Positions 10,370-18,770 of a stretch of DNA of 64,000 nucleotides are shown here, piece after piece. The position numbers and the translations under genes are program-made. Within the stretch, counting starts at the first letter, position 1. Each line of letters begins with the position of its first letter. Below the pieces are notes generated by a model. It ran no database searches and was not told where the DNA came from. It was given only the letters and a program-made list of their open reading frames with translations. This DNA is from Arthrobacter sp. FW305-BF8 (GTDB lineage Bacteria; Actinomycetota; Actinomycetes; Actinomycetales; Micrococcaceae), in NCBI RefSeq assembly GCF_021789315.1, contig NZ_CP084561.1, forward strand, positions 3,472,001 through 3,536,000, in the 5' to 3' direction.

Positions 10370-10416
10370 CGATACGGCCGGACGGCAAGGCAAAACCTAG
10401 CCACCCGGCCGTTTTG
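10370..10416 (+). terminator. Degenerate hairpin after flp2b
   Basis: Left arm CGATACGGCCGG (10370-10381) is intact; the right arm reads CCGGCCGTTTTG (10405-10416), so only ~7 bp pair. The weaker stem fits read-through into tadE2, in contrast to the perfect hairpin behind flp2a. Confidence 0.4.
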
Positions 10417-10479
10417 GCGCCTAACGTGGCTGACGACGCCCAAACATGCGCTAGCAAACGAAAAGGAGGGCCACCGCAA

Positions 10480-10869
10480 GTGCACGACTCATCAGAACGT
10501 GGCGCGGCCGCGGTTGAATTTGCAATCTTGCTCCCGCTCCTCGTTATGCTCGTGATGGGAATTATCGAATTCGGCCGGGCTTATAACGCGCAGATTTCCC
10601 TCACAAGCGCTGCCCGTGAGAGCGTCCGCGTCATGGCGATTTCAAACAATCCGGCTTCGGCAAAAACGGCGGCCGTCAACGCTGCCGTTTCCTTGCGGCC
10701 CGCGCTCCGACCAACCGACGTCGCCATTACTACGAATGGGCCTTCTGCCGGGCTCTGCGTCACCGGGGCCACCGCCACCGTCACCCTGAACTATTCCCTC
10801 AGCACCATGACAGGCATCGCCGGACCGTTCACCTTGACAGCCAAGGGCGTGATGCAATGCGGAGGCTAA
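10480..10869 (+). CDS. tadE: TadE-like minor pilin/pseudopilin, set 2
   Basis: 129 aa from GTG at 10480, preceded by AAAAGGAGGG; a longer open frame from 10414 has no ribosome-binding site. The short leader SSERG is followed by AAAVEFAILLPLLVMLVMGII and EFGRAYNAQISLTSAARESV, matching set 1 TadE. The last codons overlap tadG2 in the same way as in set 1. Confidence 0.86.
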   Translation: MHDSSERGAAAVEFAILLPLLVMLVMGIIEFGRAYNAQISLTSAARESVRVMAISNNPASAKTAAVNAAVSLRPALRPTDVAITTNGPSAGLCVTGATATVTLNYSLSTMTGIAGPFTLTAKGVMQCGG

Positions 10870-11876
10870 GTGAGGACGGCGAGCGCGGTGCAATAGCCGT
10901 CATCGTAGCCGTTCTAATGGTCGCACTGCTGGGCTTCGTAGCCATCGCGGTCGATGTTGGAATGCTGTATGCCGAACGCGCCCAGCTTCAGAACGGTGCG
11001 GACGCTGCGGCGTTGTCCATAGCCCAGACCTGCGCCCGAGATTTGAATGGTCCCGTCTGCACGTCGCCGGCTAGCCAGGCCAAGACGTTCGCGGACGGAA
11101 ACGCCCTGGACGGACAAAGCAACGTGCAGGCCGTCCAGATGAACCGCTCAGGCGGCAACGTTACGGTGGTCGTCGGAGCCCAGGAATCGGGCGGCGAACC
11201 CAACGAAGTTTCGCTGCTCTTCGCCCGCGCCCTCGGCATACCAACGGCTGAGGTCGGAGCGAAAGCCTCCGCCATTTGGGGTAGTCCCCAAGCAGGCCGC
11301 ACTCCCTTTCCCCTGGCCTTCTCCGTTTGTCAGGTCCAGGGAAGCGTTGAGGGTGGACTCCAGAGACTGCAGAGTCACGGCACCGGGGCCAACACAAGCT
11401 GCAACTATGGTCCGAACGGCGCGGCAGTTTCTGGAGGCTACGGGTGGCTTGTGCAGGATACAGGCCTGTGCGGAGGCACTGTGGACATCCTTGTTATGGA
11501 AGGTGGAAGCGCAACGGGCAACGACGGTCCCTCAAACTGCGGGCCCACCATGCAGCGCTGGGTTGATGAACTGACTGCCGGACGTGACGTCATCGTCCTC
11601 CTTCCCGTATTCAACCAAGTTACTGGCACCGGGTCGGGGGCCACTTACAAACTGATCGCTTTTGCTGCCTTCAGCGTCAAAGGATGGAAATTCGCTGGTA
11701 GCGACAAGACGCCCATAACCTTCCGCAACACGTCCCAATATGCCGGAACACTGGCTTGTACAAACAACTGCCGCGGAATTATTGGTAGGTTCGTAAAATA
11801 CGTTTCCTTGGAGGATGGTTACAGGCTGGGGCCCCTGGACGCCTACGGATCTGCGGTCGTCCGAATGAACGGTTAG
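10857..11876 (+). CDS. tadG: TadG-like pilus-associated protein with Cys-rich exterior, set 2
   Basis: 339 aa; ATG at 10857 overlaps tadE2 by 13 nt, the same architecture as set 1. N-terminal Tad domain: GERGAIAVIVAVLMVALLG, DVGMLYAERAQLQNGADAA. All eight Cys of the exterior align with TadG1 (two in the AQ-x-C segment, then CQ, SC, LC, NC and the ACTNNCRGIIGRF pair), suggesting conserved disulfides. Intervening sequence diverges strongly, as expected of a surface protein. Confidence 0.82.
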   Translation: MRRLSEDGERGAIAVIVAVLMVALLGFVAIAVDVGMLYAERAQLQNGADAAALSIAQTCARDLNGPVCTSPASQAKTFADGNALDGQSNVQAVQMNRSGGNVTVVVGAQESGGEPNEVSLLFARALGIPTAEVGAKASAIWGSPQAGRTPFPLAFSVCQVQGSVEGGLQRLQSHGTGANTSCNYGPNGAAVSGGYGWLVQDTGLCGGTVDILVMEGGSATGNDGPSNCGPTMQRWVDELTAGRDVIVLLPVFNQVTGTGSGATYKLIAFAAFSVKGWKFAGSDKTPITFRNTSQYAGTLACTNNCRGIIGRFVKYVSLEDGYRLGPLDAYGSAVVRMNG

Positions 11877-11885
11877 GAGTGCTGG

Positions 11886-12638
11886 GTGAAGTCGCGCTTA
11901 TTGGCCGGTGTTGCCGCTGTTGTCGTGGCAATAGTCGGAATCCTTCTGATCTTCTCCTACGCGCAGGCGGCCGATAGCCGGGCCATGCAGAACCTAGAAC
12001 CCACTAAAGTCCTGGTCGTCCAGAAGCCCGTTCCCGCCGGCACGTCTGCGGAAGCCCTGGCCAAACTCGTGGCAGTGGAAGAATTACCGCGCACCGGCGT
12101 TCCCGGATCAGCGCTCGGAAGTCTCGATGGCCAGGCCGGAAAAGTCACGGCGACAAACTTAGTTCCCGGTGAACAACTCCTCACCGAGCGGCTCATTGAG
12201 CCCTCCGCCCTTGACGTGCCAGGTTCAGTTCCCGTTCCCAAGGGTTTGCAGGAAGTGACCTTTGCCCTCGAACCGCAACGCCTAGTGGGCGGCCGGGTCG
12301 TTGCCGGGGACACGGTCGGGTTGTTCGCCACCTTTGATGGCGACATCAAAGATTCAGTATTCCCGCCAACGACCGGCCGCGTCCTGCACAAGGTTCTGGT
12401 CACAAGCCTCCAGCGCGCCGAAGCGACCCAACAGAGAGCCCCAGCGTCGCCGTCCTCGGGACCAAATCCCCAGGTGCTCCCCGCCGGAGGCATGCTCGTC
12501 ACAGTCGCCGTTGCTGACACCGCGGCAGCAAAGGTTATCTATTCGGCCGAATTCGGCAGAATTTGGCTGACGAAAGAGCCGGCGGAAGCCAAAGCCGATC
12601 CGCCCACCCAAATCAAGCGGGGTGACGTTTACCCGTGA
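11886..12638 (+). CDS. cpaB: Flp pilus assembly protein CpaB/RcpC, set 2
   Basis: 250 aa, GTG start with TTAGGAGTGCTGG upstream. Membrane helix at about 6-26, SAF-like part (VLVVQKPVPAGTS, NLVPGEQLLTERLIE) and RcpC region (PQRLVGGRVVAGDTVGLFATF). The set 1 Ala/Glu linker is replaced by a Pro/Ser linker at about 185-200. GTGA overlap with tadZ2. Confidence 0.84.
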   Translation: MKSRLLAGVAAVVVAIVGILLIFSYAQAADSRAMQNLEPTKVLVVQKPVPAGTSAEALAKLVAVEELPRTGVPGSALGSLDGQAGKVTATNLVPGEQLLTERLIEPSALDVPGSVPVPKGLQEVTFALEPQRLVGGRVVAGDTVGLFATFDGDIKDSVFPPTTGRVLHKVLVTSLQRAEATQQRAPASPSSGPNPQVLPAGGMLVTVAVADTAAAKVIYSAEFGRIWLTKEPAEAKADPPTQIKRGDVYP

Positions 12639-13834
12639 GCCGTTTCGTCCTGATCAGTCCAAACACTGACTTTGACCACCGCTTACGCCAGGCGGTGGTC
12701 GGAGGTCTGCAAGGCAGCGTGCAGACATTCTTGACGGCCGCCATGCCAGCACAGCCGGAGGACCTGTTCGCGCAACTCAGCGGAGAACCCATGGAGGTGC
12801 TGATTCTTGGGCCAGATGTCGCTCTGGAGGATGCCCTGCGTCTCGCAACAATCTTCGATGTCCAGCTGCCGGAAGTCAGCGTTATCCTCGTCCGGCAAAG
12901 CGATGCAGAGCTGGTGCTTCATGCCATGCGCGCAGGCATCCGGGACATCATGGACCCTTCGGCTGACCCTGCCTTTATACGCATCATCCTCGAACGGGCC
13001 TGCCAGGCTTTCGCCAGCCGCTACCGCAGCCAGGATGCATCGCCCAGGGTAGCCTCCAACAGCGGCCTGGTCATCGGTGTGTTCTCCCCCAAGGGCGGCG
13101 TCGGCAAGACCACGGTTGCCACCAACATCGCAGTCGGGCTGGGCAAGATTGCGCCCATGAAAGTCGTCATCGTCGACCTCGATCTTCAGTTTGGGGACGT
13201 GGCTTCAGGGCTGTATCTGGAACCGGAACACACAATCACTGACGCTGTGACCACTTCGGCGAGCCAGGATTCCCTGGTACTCAAGGCCTTCCTGGCGGTC
13301 CATCCCGCCAGCATCTATTCACTCTGTGCTCCCAGGAATCCGGCTGATGCCGACCACATCACCCCAGAGCAGATCACCCGTCTATTGGAGCAGTTGGCCA
13401 GCGAGTTTGATTACGTCGTGGTGGACACCGCGCCGGGACTCGGCGAAGTGGGCCTGGCTGCTATGGAGCAGTGTACTGACGTGGTTTGGGTCACTGGTAT
13501 GGACATCCCCAGCGTCCGCGGCCTCCGCTCAGGATTGGAAATCCTTCAGCAGCTGGAAATCCTGCCCGAGACCCGGCACGTGGTTCTGAACATGGCTGAC
13601 TCCAAGTCGGGGCTTACTGTGCGGGACGTCGAAGCATCCATCGGCGCACCGGTGGATGTGAGCATCCGGCGGTCTAAAGCGGTCGCTTTTTCAACAAACC
13701 GCGGTGTCCCGATCCTGCAGGATTCGCGGCGTGATCCCGCCGTTAAGGGCTTCAAACAACTGGTCCAGCGGTTCGATCCGGCCTGGCGGACCAGCGACCA
13801 GCGGAAGCAGCATCGACGAGTGGTGGTGAAGTGA
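12635..13834 (+). CDS. tadZ: TadZ/CpaE-type localisation ATPase, set 2
   Basis: 399 aa. Same two-domain layout as set 1: an atypical receiver whose phosphoacceptor strand reads LILGPDVALED, then a MinD/ParA ATPase with KGGVGKTT and DLDLQFGDVASGLYLEPEHT. Probably places the set 2 machine in the cell. Clearly paralogous to TadZ1 throughout the ATPase part, more divergent in the receiver. Confidence 0.88.
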   Translation: MSRFVLISPNTDFDHRLRQAVVGGLQGSVQTFLTAAMPAQPEDLFAQLSGEPMEVLILGPDVALEDALRLATIFDVQLPEVSVILVRQSDAELVLHAMRAGIRDIMDPSADPAFIRIILERACQAFASRYRSQDASPRVASNSGLVIGVFSPKGGVGKTTVATNIAVGLGKIAPMKVVIVDLDLQFGDVASGLYLEPEHTITDAVTTSASQDSLVLKAFLAVHPASIYSLCAPRNPADADHITPEQITRLLEQLASEFDYVVVDTAPGLGEVGLAAMEQCTDVVWVTGMDIPSVRGLRSGLEILQQLEILPETRHVVLNMADSKSGLTVRDVEASIGAPVDVSIRRSKAVAFSTNRGVPILQDSRRDPAVKGFKQLVQRFDPAWRTSDQRKQHRRVVVK

Positions 13835-15309
13835 AACTTTCTGAACGGCTTTCTGCAGCCCAAGTCAAGGCGAATCCTGCCCTGCCGGAACACACTGTGA
13901 ACCCACCTGAAGAACCGGATGCCGACGAGACTGATCACAGTTTGGAGGAACCCGTAACCTCCCCCTTCACGCCGAGCAGCCAAAGGCCGCCCACCGCGCC
14001 TGCAGCCAAGTCACAACGGCCGGTGGACGCATTGGCAGGCTTAAAACAACGCGCAGCGGATGCTCTGTTCGAGCGCATGGGCGCCCGGTACAGCGACTCG
14101 GGGCTTGGTGAGCACGAACTGCGAGCAAGCGCCCGCGACGAACTCTCCCAGATTATCGACGCGGAGCGCGTTCCTCTGACGCCCGAAGAAAGAATCCGGT
14201 TGGTCCAGGATGTAGCGGATGACGTGCTGGGCTTTGGTCCCCTACAACGGCTTCTCGATGACCCCAACGTCACGGAGATCATGGTCAACAGAATGGACCA
14301 GATCTACGTTGAAAGGAACGGCAAGCTGAGCCTCGCAGACGCGCAATTCACCTCAGAGGATCACCTGAGACGCGTCATCGAACGCATCGTTTCCAAGGTA
14401 GGCCGCCGCATTGACGAATCCTCACCGCTGGTGGACGCGCGCCTCGAAGATGGCTCCCGTGTAAACGCCGTAATTCCACCCCTCGCCGTCGGCGGATCCT
14501 CGCTGACCATTCGAAAGTTCAGCAAGATTCCACTGACTGTGCGGAACCTCATTGATTTCGGGACGCTGACTCCGGAAATGGCCGAACTCCTGAACGCCTG
14601 CGTCAAGGCCAAGCTGAACATCATCGTTTCAGGTGGCACGGGAACCGGAAAAACCACACTGTTGAACGTCCTCTCGTCCTTCATCCAGGACAACCAACGG
14701 ATCGTCACCATCGAAGACGCCGTGGAGCTGCAAATCCAGCAGGAACATGTTGTCCGTCTCGAAAGCCGGCCTCCCAACACAGAAGGCAAGGGCGAAGTCA
14801 CCATTCGGGAACTGTTGCGCAACTCTCTCCGGATGCGTCCGGACCGCATCGTCGTGGGCGAGGTCCGCGGCGGCGAGGCACTGGACATGCTTCAGGCCAT
14901 GAACACGGGCCACGACGGTTCCCTTTCCACTGTTCACTCAAACTCTCCGCGGGACGCCGTCGCGCGGCTGGAGACCCTTGTCCTGATGGCCGGCATGGAT
15001 CTACCGCTCCGTGCCATCCGCGAGCAAATAGCCTCCGCCGTACACCTGATCGTACAAATCTCGAGGCTCCGCGACGGAAGTAGAAGAATCACGCACGTGA
15101 CCGAGGTCCAAGGCATGGAAGGGGACATCGTGACCTTGCAGGATGCCTTCGTTTTCGACTTCGCGGCGGGGGTGGATGAAAGGGGAAGGTTCCGGGGCAA
15201 GCCGGTTGCCACCGGCATCCGCCCCCACTTCATCGACCGCTTTGAGGACATGGGCATCCACGTGTCCCCTGGTGTGTTCGCCGCCAAGTCCGCGGCCGGG
15301 CGGCGGTAG
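13831..15309 (+). CDS. tadA: Tad secretion ATPase TadA/CpaF, set 2
   Basis: 492 aa with a GTG start overlapping tadZ2. Walker A GGTGTGKT at 268-275, TIEDAVELQIQQEH, RIVVGEVRGGEALDML and GHDGSLSTVHSNSPRDA are all intact, so it should be an active pilus-assembly ATPase. The N-terminal 70 residues are Pro/Thr/Asp-rich and unrelated to TadA1; from there on the two align without gaps by eye. Confidence 0.95.
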   Translation: MKLSERLSAAQVKANPALPEHTVNPPEEPDADETDHSLEEPVTSPFTPSSQRPPTAPAAKSQRPVDALAGLKQRAADALFERMGARYSDSGLGEHELRASARDELSQIIDAERVPLTPEERIRLVQDVADDVLGFGPLQRLLDDPNVTEIMVNRMDQIYVERNGKLSLADAQFTSEDHLRRVIERIVSKVGRRIDESSPLVDARLEDGSRVNAVIPPLAVGGSSLTIRKFSKIPLTVRNLIDFGTLTPEMAELLNACVKAKLNIIVSGGTGTGKTTLLNVLSSFIQDNQRIVTIEDAVELQIQQEHVVRLESRPPNTEGKGEVTIRELLRNSLRMRPDRIVVGEVRGGEALDMLQAMNTGHDGSLSTVHSNSPRDAVARLETLVLMAGMDLPLRAIREQIASAVHLIVQISRLRDGSRRITHVTEVQGMEGDIVTLQDAFVFDFAAGVDERGRFRGKPVATGIRPHFIDRFEDMGIHVSPGVFAAKSAAGRR

Positions 15310-15318
15310 GATCCCGCC

Positions 15319-16251
15319 ATGTTTCTTGTGTCAGGCCTTATCCTGCTGTTGTCCGCCGCCATCCTGACGCTGGTCCTGATCCTGATCCCCGGCCCGCCGC
15401 GCATTCCCACGGAACGGCGGCGGCCTGTCGATGATGACTCGATCTCTACGGTGTCGCGCTTTGCAGGCTCTGCAACCGCCGTCCTCGAAAGGTACCTGTC
15501 CTCTCGGGATTTGAAGCTGTACAGCAAGGAATCCCTCGAACTCGCGGGCCTGCGTTTGAGCCAAGCGGACTACATCATTCTTGTACTGGCCGGGGGCTGT
15601 GTCGGCTCGCTCATGGGGCTGATTGCTGGTGGACCCGCGCTTGCCCTGGTGTTCTTTCTGTTCGCCCCGCCCGCCGGCATTCTCTTTTTGAGCTACCGGA
15701 CAGGCAAACGCCGCGCCGCTTTCGACCAGCAGCTCAGTGACACGCTGCAACTTCTTACCGGAAGCCTTCGAGCCGGGCACAGCATCTTGCGGGCGATTGA
15801 GGCAGCCGCCGTCGAGTCCGCCAGCCCAACAGCCGAAGAGATGCGGAGAGTAGTCGCTGAAACGAGCCTGGGCAAGGACCTCCTCTCCGCACTGAATGAT
15901 ACGGCGACCCGGATGATTAACGAAGACTTCACCTGGATAGCCCAGGCCATTCAAATAAACCGCGAAGTCGGAGGTAACCTGGCGGAGGTACTCGACCAGG
16001 TCGGGGATACCATTCGCGAGCGGAGCGAAATCAAAGGACAGATAAAGGCCCTGGCCGCGGAAGGTAAGTTTTCGGCCTATATCCTTATGGGCCTTCCCGT
16101 CGGGATTATCCTCATCCTTTTGGTTGTGAGCCCGGGTTACATGAACCCGATGTTCGGGCACCCGCTGGGCTGGGGCATGATGGTTGTTTCGGTCATATTC
16201 ATGACAATCGGCGGCTTATGGCTCCGCAAGATCATCGATCTGAAGTTCTAG
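15319..16251 (+). CDS. tadB: Tad inner-membrane platform protein TadB, set 2
   Basis: 310 aa; ATG at 15319 after GTAGGATCCCGCC. An N-terminal helix of strongly hydrophobic residues, a central helix pair, the T2SSF domain (FDQQLSDTLQLLTGSLRAGH, INREVGGNLAEVLDQVGD) and two C-terminal helices. Unlike set 1, there is a 9-nt gap instead of overlap with tadA. Confidence 0.9.
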   Translation: MFLVSGLILLLSAAILTLVLILIPGPPRIPTERRRPVDDDSISTVSRFAGSATAVLERYLSSRDLKLYSKESLELAGLRLSQADYIILVLAGGCVGSLMGLIAGGPALALVFFLFAPPAGILFLSYRTGKRRAAFDQQLSDTLQLLTGSLRAGHSILRAIEAAAVESASPTAEEMRRVVAETSLGKDLLSALNDTATRMINEDFTWIAQAIQINREVGGNLAEVLDQVGDTIRERSEIKGQIKALAAEGKFSAYILMGLPVGIILILLVVSPGYMNPMFGHPLGWGMMVVSVIFMTIGGLWLRKIIDLKF

Positions 16252-16257
16252 GCAGCC

Positions 16258-17139
16258 ATGTCAATACTTGTGCCCCTCTCAGCAGGAATGATTGCCCTGC
16301 CATTCGCCTATCTTGCCTGGGCCGCATTGTCGGCCGACAAGAAATCGGCTGCAGCCATCCAGGAGAACCTCAAACGCAGTGCTCCCGCACGGGCACCTGG
16401 GGAAGCACCAGAAGACGGATTCTTCCTTCGCTTAGGCAGGCGAATCACCCCTGCCAGCTATGTCCGTCGGTTGGATAAGTTACTCTCGCTGGCCGGAAGG
16501 CCTCCCAGCATTCCCTTGGGTCGGGTTCTTGCGGCGAAACCGGCACTGGCCGCCGTCGGCTTCGCAGTGGGAATCTTCCTCAGTTCAACAAGTCCGTCGC
16601 CGATCCTGAAGCTTCTGGGTCTGTTCATCTTGGCCATGGGCTACTTCATTCCGGACCTGCTGTTGGTCAGCAAAGGCCAGGAGCGGCAGAAAGCCATTCA
16701 ACTTGAGCTGCCCAACACGCTGGACCAAATGCTTATCGCTGTGGACGCCGGGCTTGGGTTTGAAGGAGCCATGGCCAGGGCCGGCGGGACTGGCAAGGGC
16801 CCATTGGCTGAGGAACTGGTCCGCACCCTGCAAGACATGCAAGTGGGGCGTAGCCGCCGTGAAGCCTATTTGGCACTCACGGAGCGCACTAACGTGCCGG
16901 AGCTGCGGAGCTTCGTGCAGGCCGTCGTGCAGGCCGACGCCTACGGCATTGCAATCAGCGGCGTTCTCAGAGTGCAGGCTAAAGTCATGCGCGTGAAAAG
17001 GCGCCAGCGCGCGGAAGAAAAGGCCATGAAGCTGCCGGTCAGTGTGCTGTTCCCGTTGCTTTTCTTCATCTTTCCGGTCCTGTTCATTGCCATCTTGGGC
17101 CCTGCCGTCATCAAGAGTATCGAGACTCTCGGCAGCTAG
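16258..17139 (+). CDS. tadC: Tad inner-membrane platform protein TadC, set 2
   Basis: 293 aa. N-terminal helix, central hydrophobic pair, T2SSF domain (NTLDQMLIAVDAGLGFEGAM, VVQADAYGIAISGVLRV) and a C-terminal helix. Ribosome-binding site weak (AGGCAGCC). Last gene of set 2. No terminator follows, so transcription may run into the Hpt-like gene 109 bp downstream. Confidence 0.9.
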   Translation: MSILVPLSAGMIALPFAYLAWAALSADKKSAAAIQENLKRSAPARAPGEAPEDGFFLRLGRRITPASYVRRLDKLLSLAGRPPSIPLGRVLAAKPALAAVGFAVGIFLSSTSPSPILKLLGLFILAMGYFIPDLLLVSKGQERQKAIQLELPNTLDQMLIAVDAGLGFEGAMARAGGTGKGPLAEELVRTLQDMQVGRSRREAYLALTERTNVPELRSFVQAVVQADAYGIAISGVLRVQAKVMRVKRRQRAEEKAMKLPVSVLFPLLFFIFPVLFIAILGPAVIKSIETLGS

Positions 17140-17248
17140 TAAGGTGGGGACTTCCGCAGGTTTGGCGCCACCACAAGGTACCCGCAAGGTTTCCACAGGA
17201 TCCAAGCTCAATCAGGGTTTTCCCAACCTCACAAAGTAGCCTTAACTC

Positions 17249-17710
17249 ATGTCCATTTCGAGTTCCGGAGCAGCCGACAGCAACGCCAGCGGCGTCTGCG
17301 TTCCGGCCCCTGCGAGCCATGATGGCATGCTTCACGACGAATCGGAGAGTGCAGCCTTGCCCGTATTAGACCTGGACGTCCTTCATGACCTCGAAGATGA
17401 CATGGGCAGCACCGGAGTGGCACACAACTTCGCTAGGGACTACATCAGGATCTGGGACAAGCGCCGGACCTACCTCGAAGCCTCGGTCGAACACGACGAC
17501 GCTGACGCAGCTATGGACGCCGTCCTCAGCCTGAAGAACTCGGCCATTATGGTGGGTGCCTCTCGGCTGGCTCAGCTGGCGGTAAACCTGGAACGCCTCG
17601 TGAAGAGCGGAGACCTGCCCGCTGTCCGCCGGCTGCTGCCCTTTGTGGCGCTTACCGGCGACCAAACCGTGTGCGGCCTCAAGAATGGTTACCTCCCGCC
17701 GGAGGCCTAG
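17249..17710 (+). CDS. Hpt-domain-like protein lacking the phospho-histidine
   Basis: 153 aa. Residues ~38-150 form helices like an Hpt domain (HNFARDYIRIWDKRRTYLE; LSLKNSAIMVGASRLAQL; LERLVKSGDLPAVRRLL). In Hpt domains the second helix carries the phosphorylated His in an H-x-LKGSA-like motif; here the aligned residue is Leu93 (V-L-S-L-K-N-S-A). It therefore cannot relay phosphate in the usual way and may bind a receiver or kinase as a regulator. Start uncertain: no good ribosome-binding site before 17249; Met27 is an alternative. It follows tadC2 directly and is convergent with the response-regulator gene. Confidence 0.7.
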   Translation: MSISSSGAADSNASGVCVPAPASHDGMLHDESESAALPVLDLDVLHDLEDDMGSTGVAHNFARDYIRIWDKRRTYLEASVEHDDADAAMDAVLSLKNSAIMVGASRLAQLAVNLERLVKSGDLPAVRRLLPFVALTGDQTVCGLKNGYLPPEA

Positions 17711-17736
17711 ACGCACTAGGAGCCCAGGTAAGCGCC

Positions 17737-18522
17737 CTACTCAGCCCGCTTCGGGGCGAGCCGGTACCCCACGCCCCGCACCGTCACGAGCCACCGGGGA
17801 TCCTGGGGGTCCTCGCGTAGCTTGCGGCGCAGGTTGCCGATATGGACTTCAACGGCCCTTTCGTCAGCTTCGCTGATATAGGTGTCCTCGCCGTAGTACT
17901 CGCCCCGCACTACCCGCACCAGATCGGCCCGGGTGCGCACCGCGCCCGTTCCCCTCAGCAGCTCGTGCAGCAGGTCGAATTCGCTCCGGGTCAGCCCCAG
18001 GGGCGTGCCGCGCAGGGCGACGGTCCGGGTTTCGGTGTCAAGTGCCAGGCCATTGTGCTGCAGCACGGCGCCGCGGCGCGAACCGGCGGGAGCGGCGGAG
18101 CCAACGGGCCCGGACTCTGCAGCAGACGGAGCATCATCTGCAGAAGAAACACGGGGCCTGCGCAGCATCGCCGTTATCCGGGCCCGCAGTTCCCGCGGCC
18201 GGAAGGGCTTGACGATGTAGTCGTCCGCCCCGCCCTGGAGTGCCGTGATGGTGTCAAGCTCCTCATCGCGGCCGGTGAGCATCACAACGTAGGCGTCACT
18301 GAACTGCCGGATGCGCCGAAGGACTTCAAAGCCGTCAATGTCCGGAAGACCGACGTCGAGAGTAATGACGTTCGCCTGGCGCTGCTTAGCCATGTCAACC
18401 CCGTCGCGGCCGTTCCCTGCAGAGTGCACCTCAAAACCCGCCTGCTGCAAAACCGCGTCGAGGAGATTCCGAACGTCGACATCATCCTCGATGACCACGG
18501 CAACACCAAGATCACCCACCAC
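17737..18522 (-). CDS. OmpR-family response regulator A
   Basis: 261 aa with a GTG start (AGAGG just upstream). Receiver domain with acidic pocket IEDD, phosphoacceptor Asp56 in TLDVGLPDIDG, Thr in MLTGRD and Lys105 in VKPFRPREL; then an Ala/Ser/Pro linker and a winged-helix DNA-binding domain (LTRSEFDLLHELL, ERAVEVHIGNLRRKL, VRGVGYRL). Divergent from the kinase gene at 18771, its likely partner. DNA targets unknown; the adjacent tad promoters are plausible. The gene ends 26 bp from the Hpt-like gene (convergent). Confidence 0.92.
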   Translation of the reverse strand: MVGDLGVAVVIEDDVDVRNLLDAVLQQAGFEVHSAGNGRDGVDMAKQRQANVITLDVGLPDIDGFEVLRRIRQFSDAYVVMLTGRDEELDTITALQGGADDYIVKPFRPRELRARITAMLRRPRVSSADDAPSAAESGPVGSAAPAGSRRGAVLQHNGLALDTETRTVALRGTPLGLTRSEFDLLHELLRGTGAVRTRADLVRVVRGEYYGEDTYISEADERAVEVHIGNLRRKLREDPQDPRWLVTVRGVGYRLAPKRAE

Positions 18523-18565
18523 TACCTCTATCCAGGCAAAACCACCGCACAGCCCAGCGCAATGC

Positions 18566-18601
18566 GGTAAGCGTTACCAGATTACCTACGCTACAACGTA
18601 G
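18566..18601. promoter_or_regulatory. Two dyads between regulator A and the kinase
   Basis: GGTAA-GCG-TTACC at 18566-18578 and CTACG-CTACAA-CGTAG at 18586-18601 lie in the 248-bp divergent region between the response-regulator and kinase genes. Both are perfect short inverted repeats in an AT-richer stretch. They are candidate operators for autoregulation by the adjacent regulator; binding is inferred only. Confidence 0.35.
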
Positions 18602-18770
18602 AAGGGCCGAAAGAACGAAAATTACCCATATCTTTTAGGCTTACGCCGCTCACCGGCGCCGCCCCCTGCAAATACCGAAGAATAGGTGTGCATAATGGGC
18701 ATCATGTCTTCGTATAACCACGAGCGGTCTTGGAATTCGGAAGTGCAGGCCAGAACCGGGCGCAGCCGCA

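Larger units (their letters stand above)
9994..10439 (+). repeat. Direct repeat copy 2 carrying flp2b
   Basis: Second copy of the unit at 9137-9586, offset 857 bp upstream of the gene and 856 bp within it. This copy leads straight into tadE2. The conserved upstream block, including TGCTAATTTTATTTCAGCGCTGGTGACGG, suggests both flp genes carry the same promoter and leader. Confidence 0.92.
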
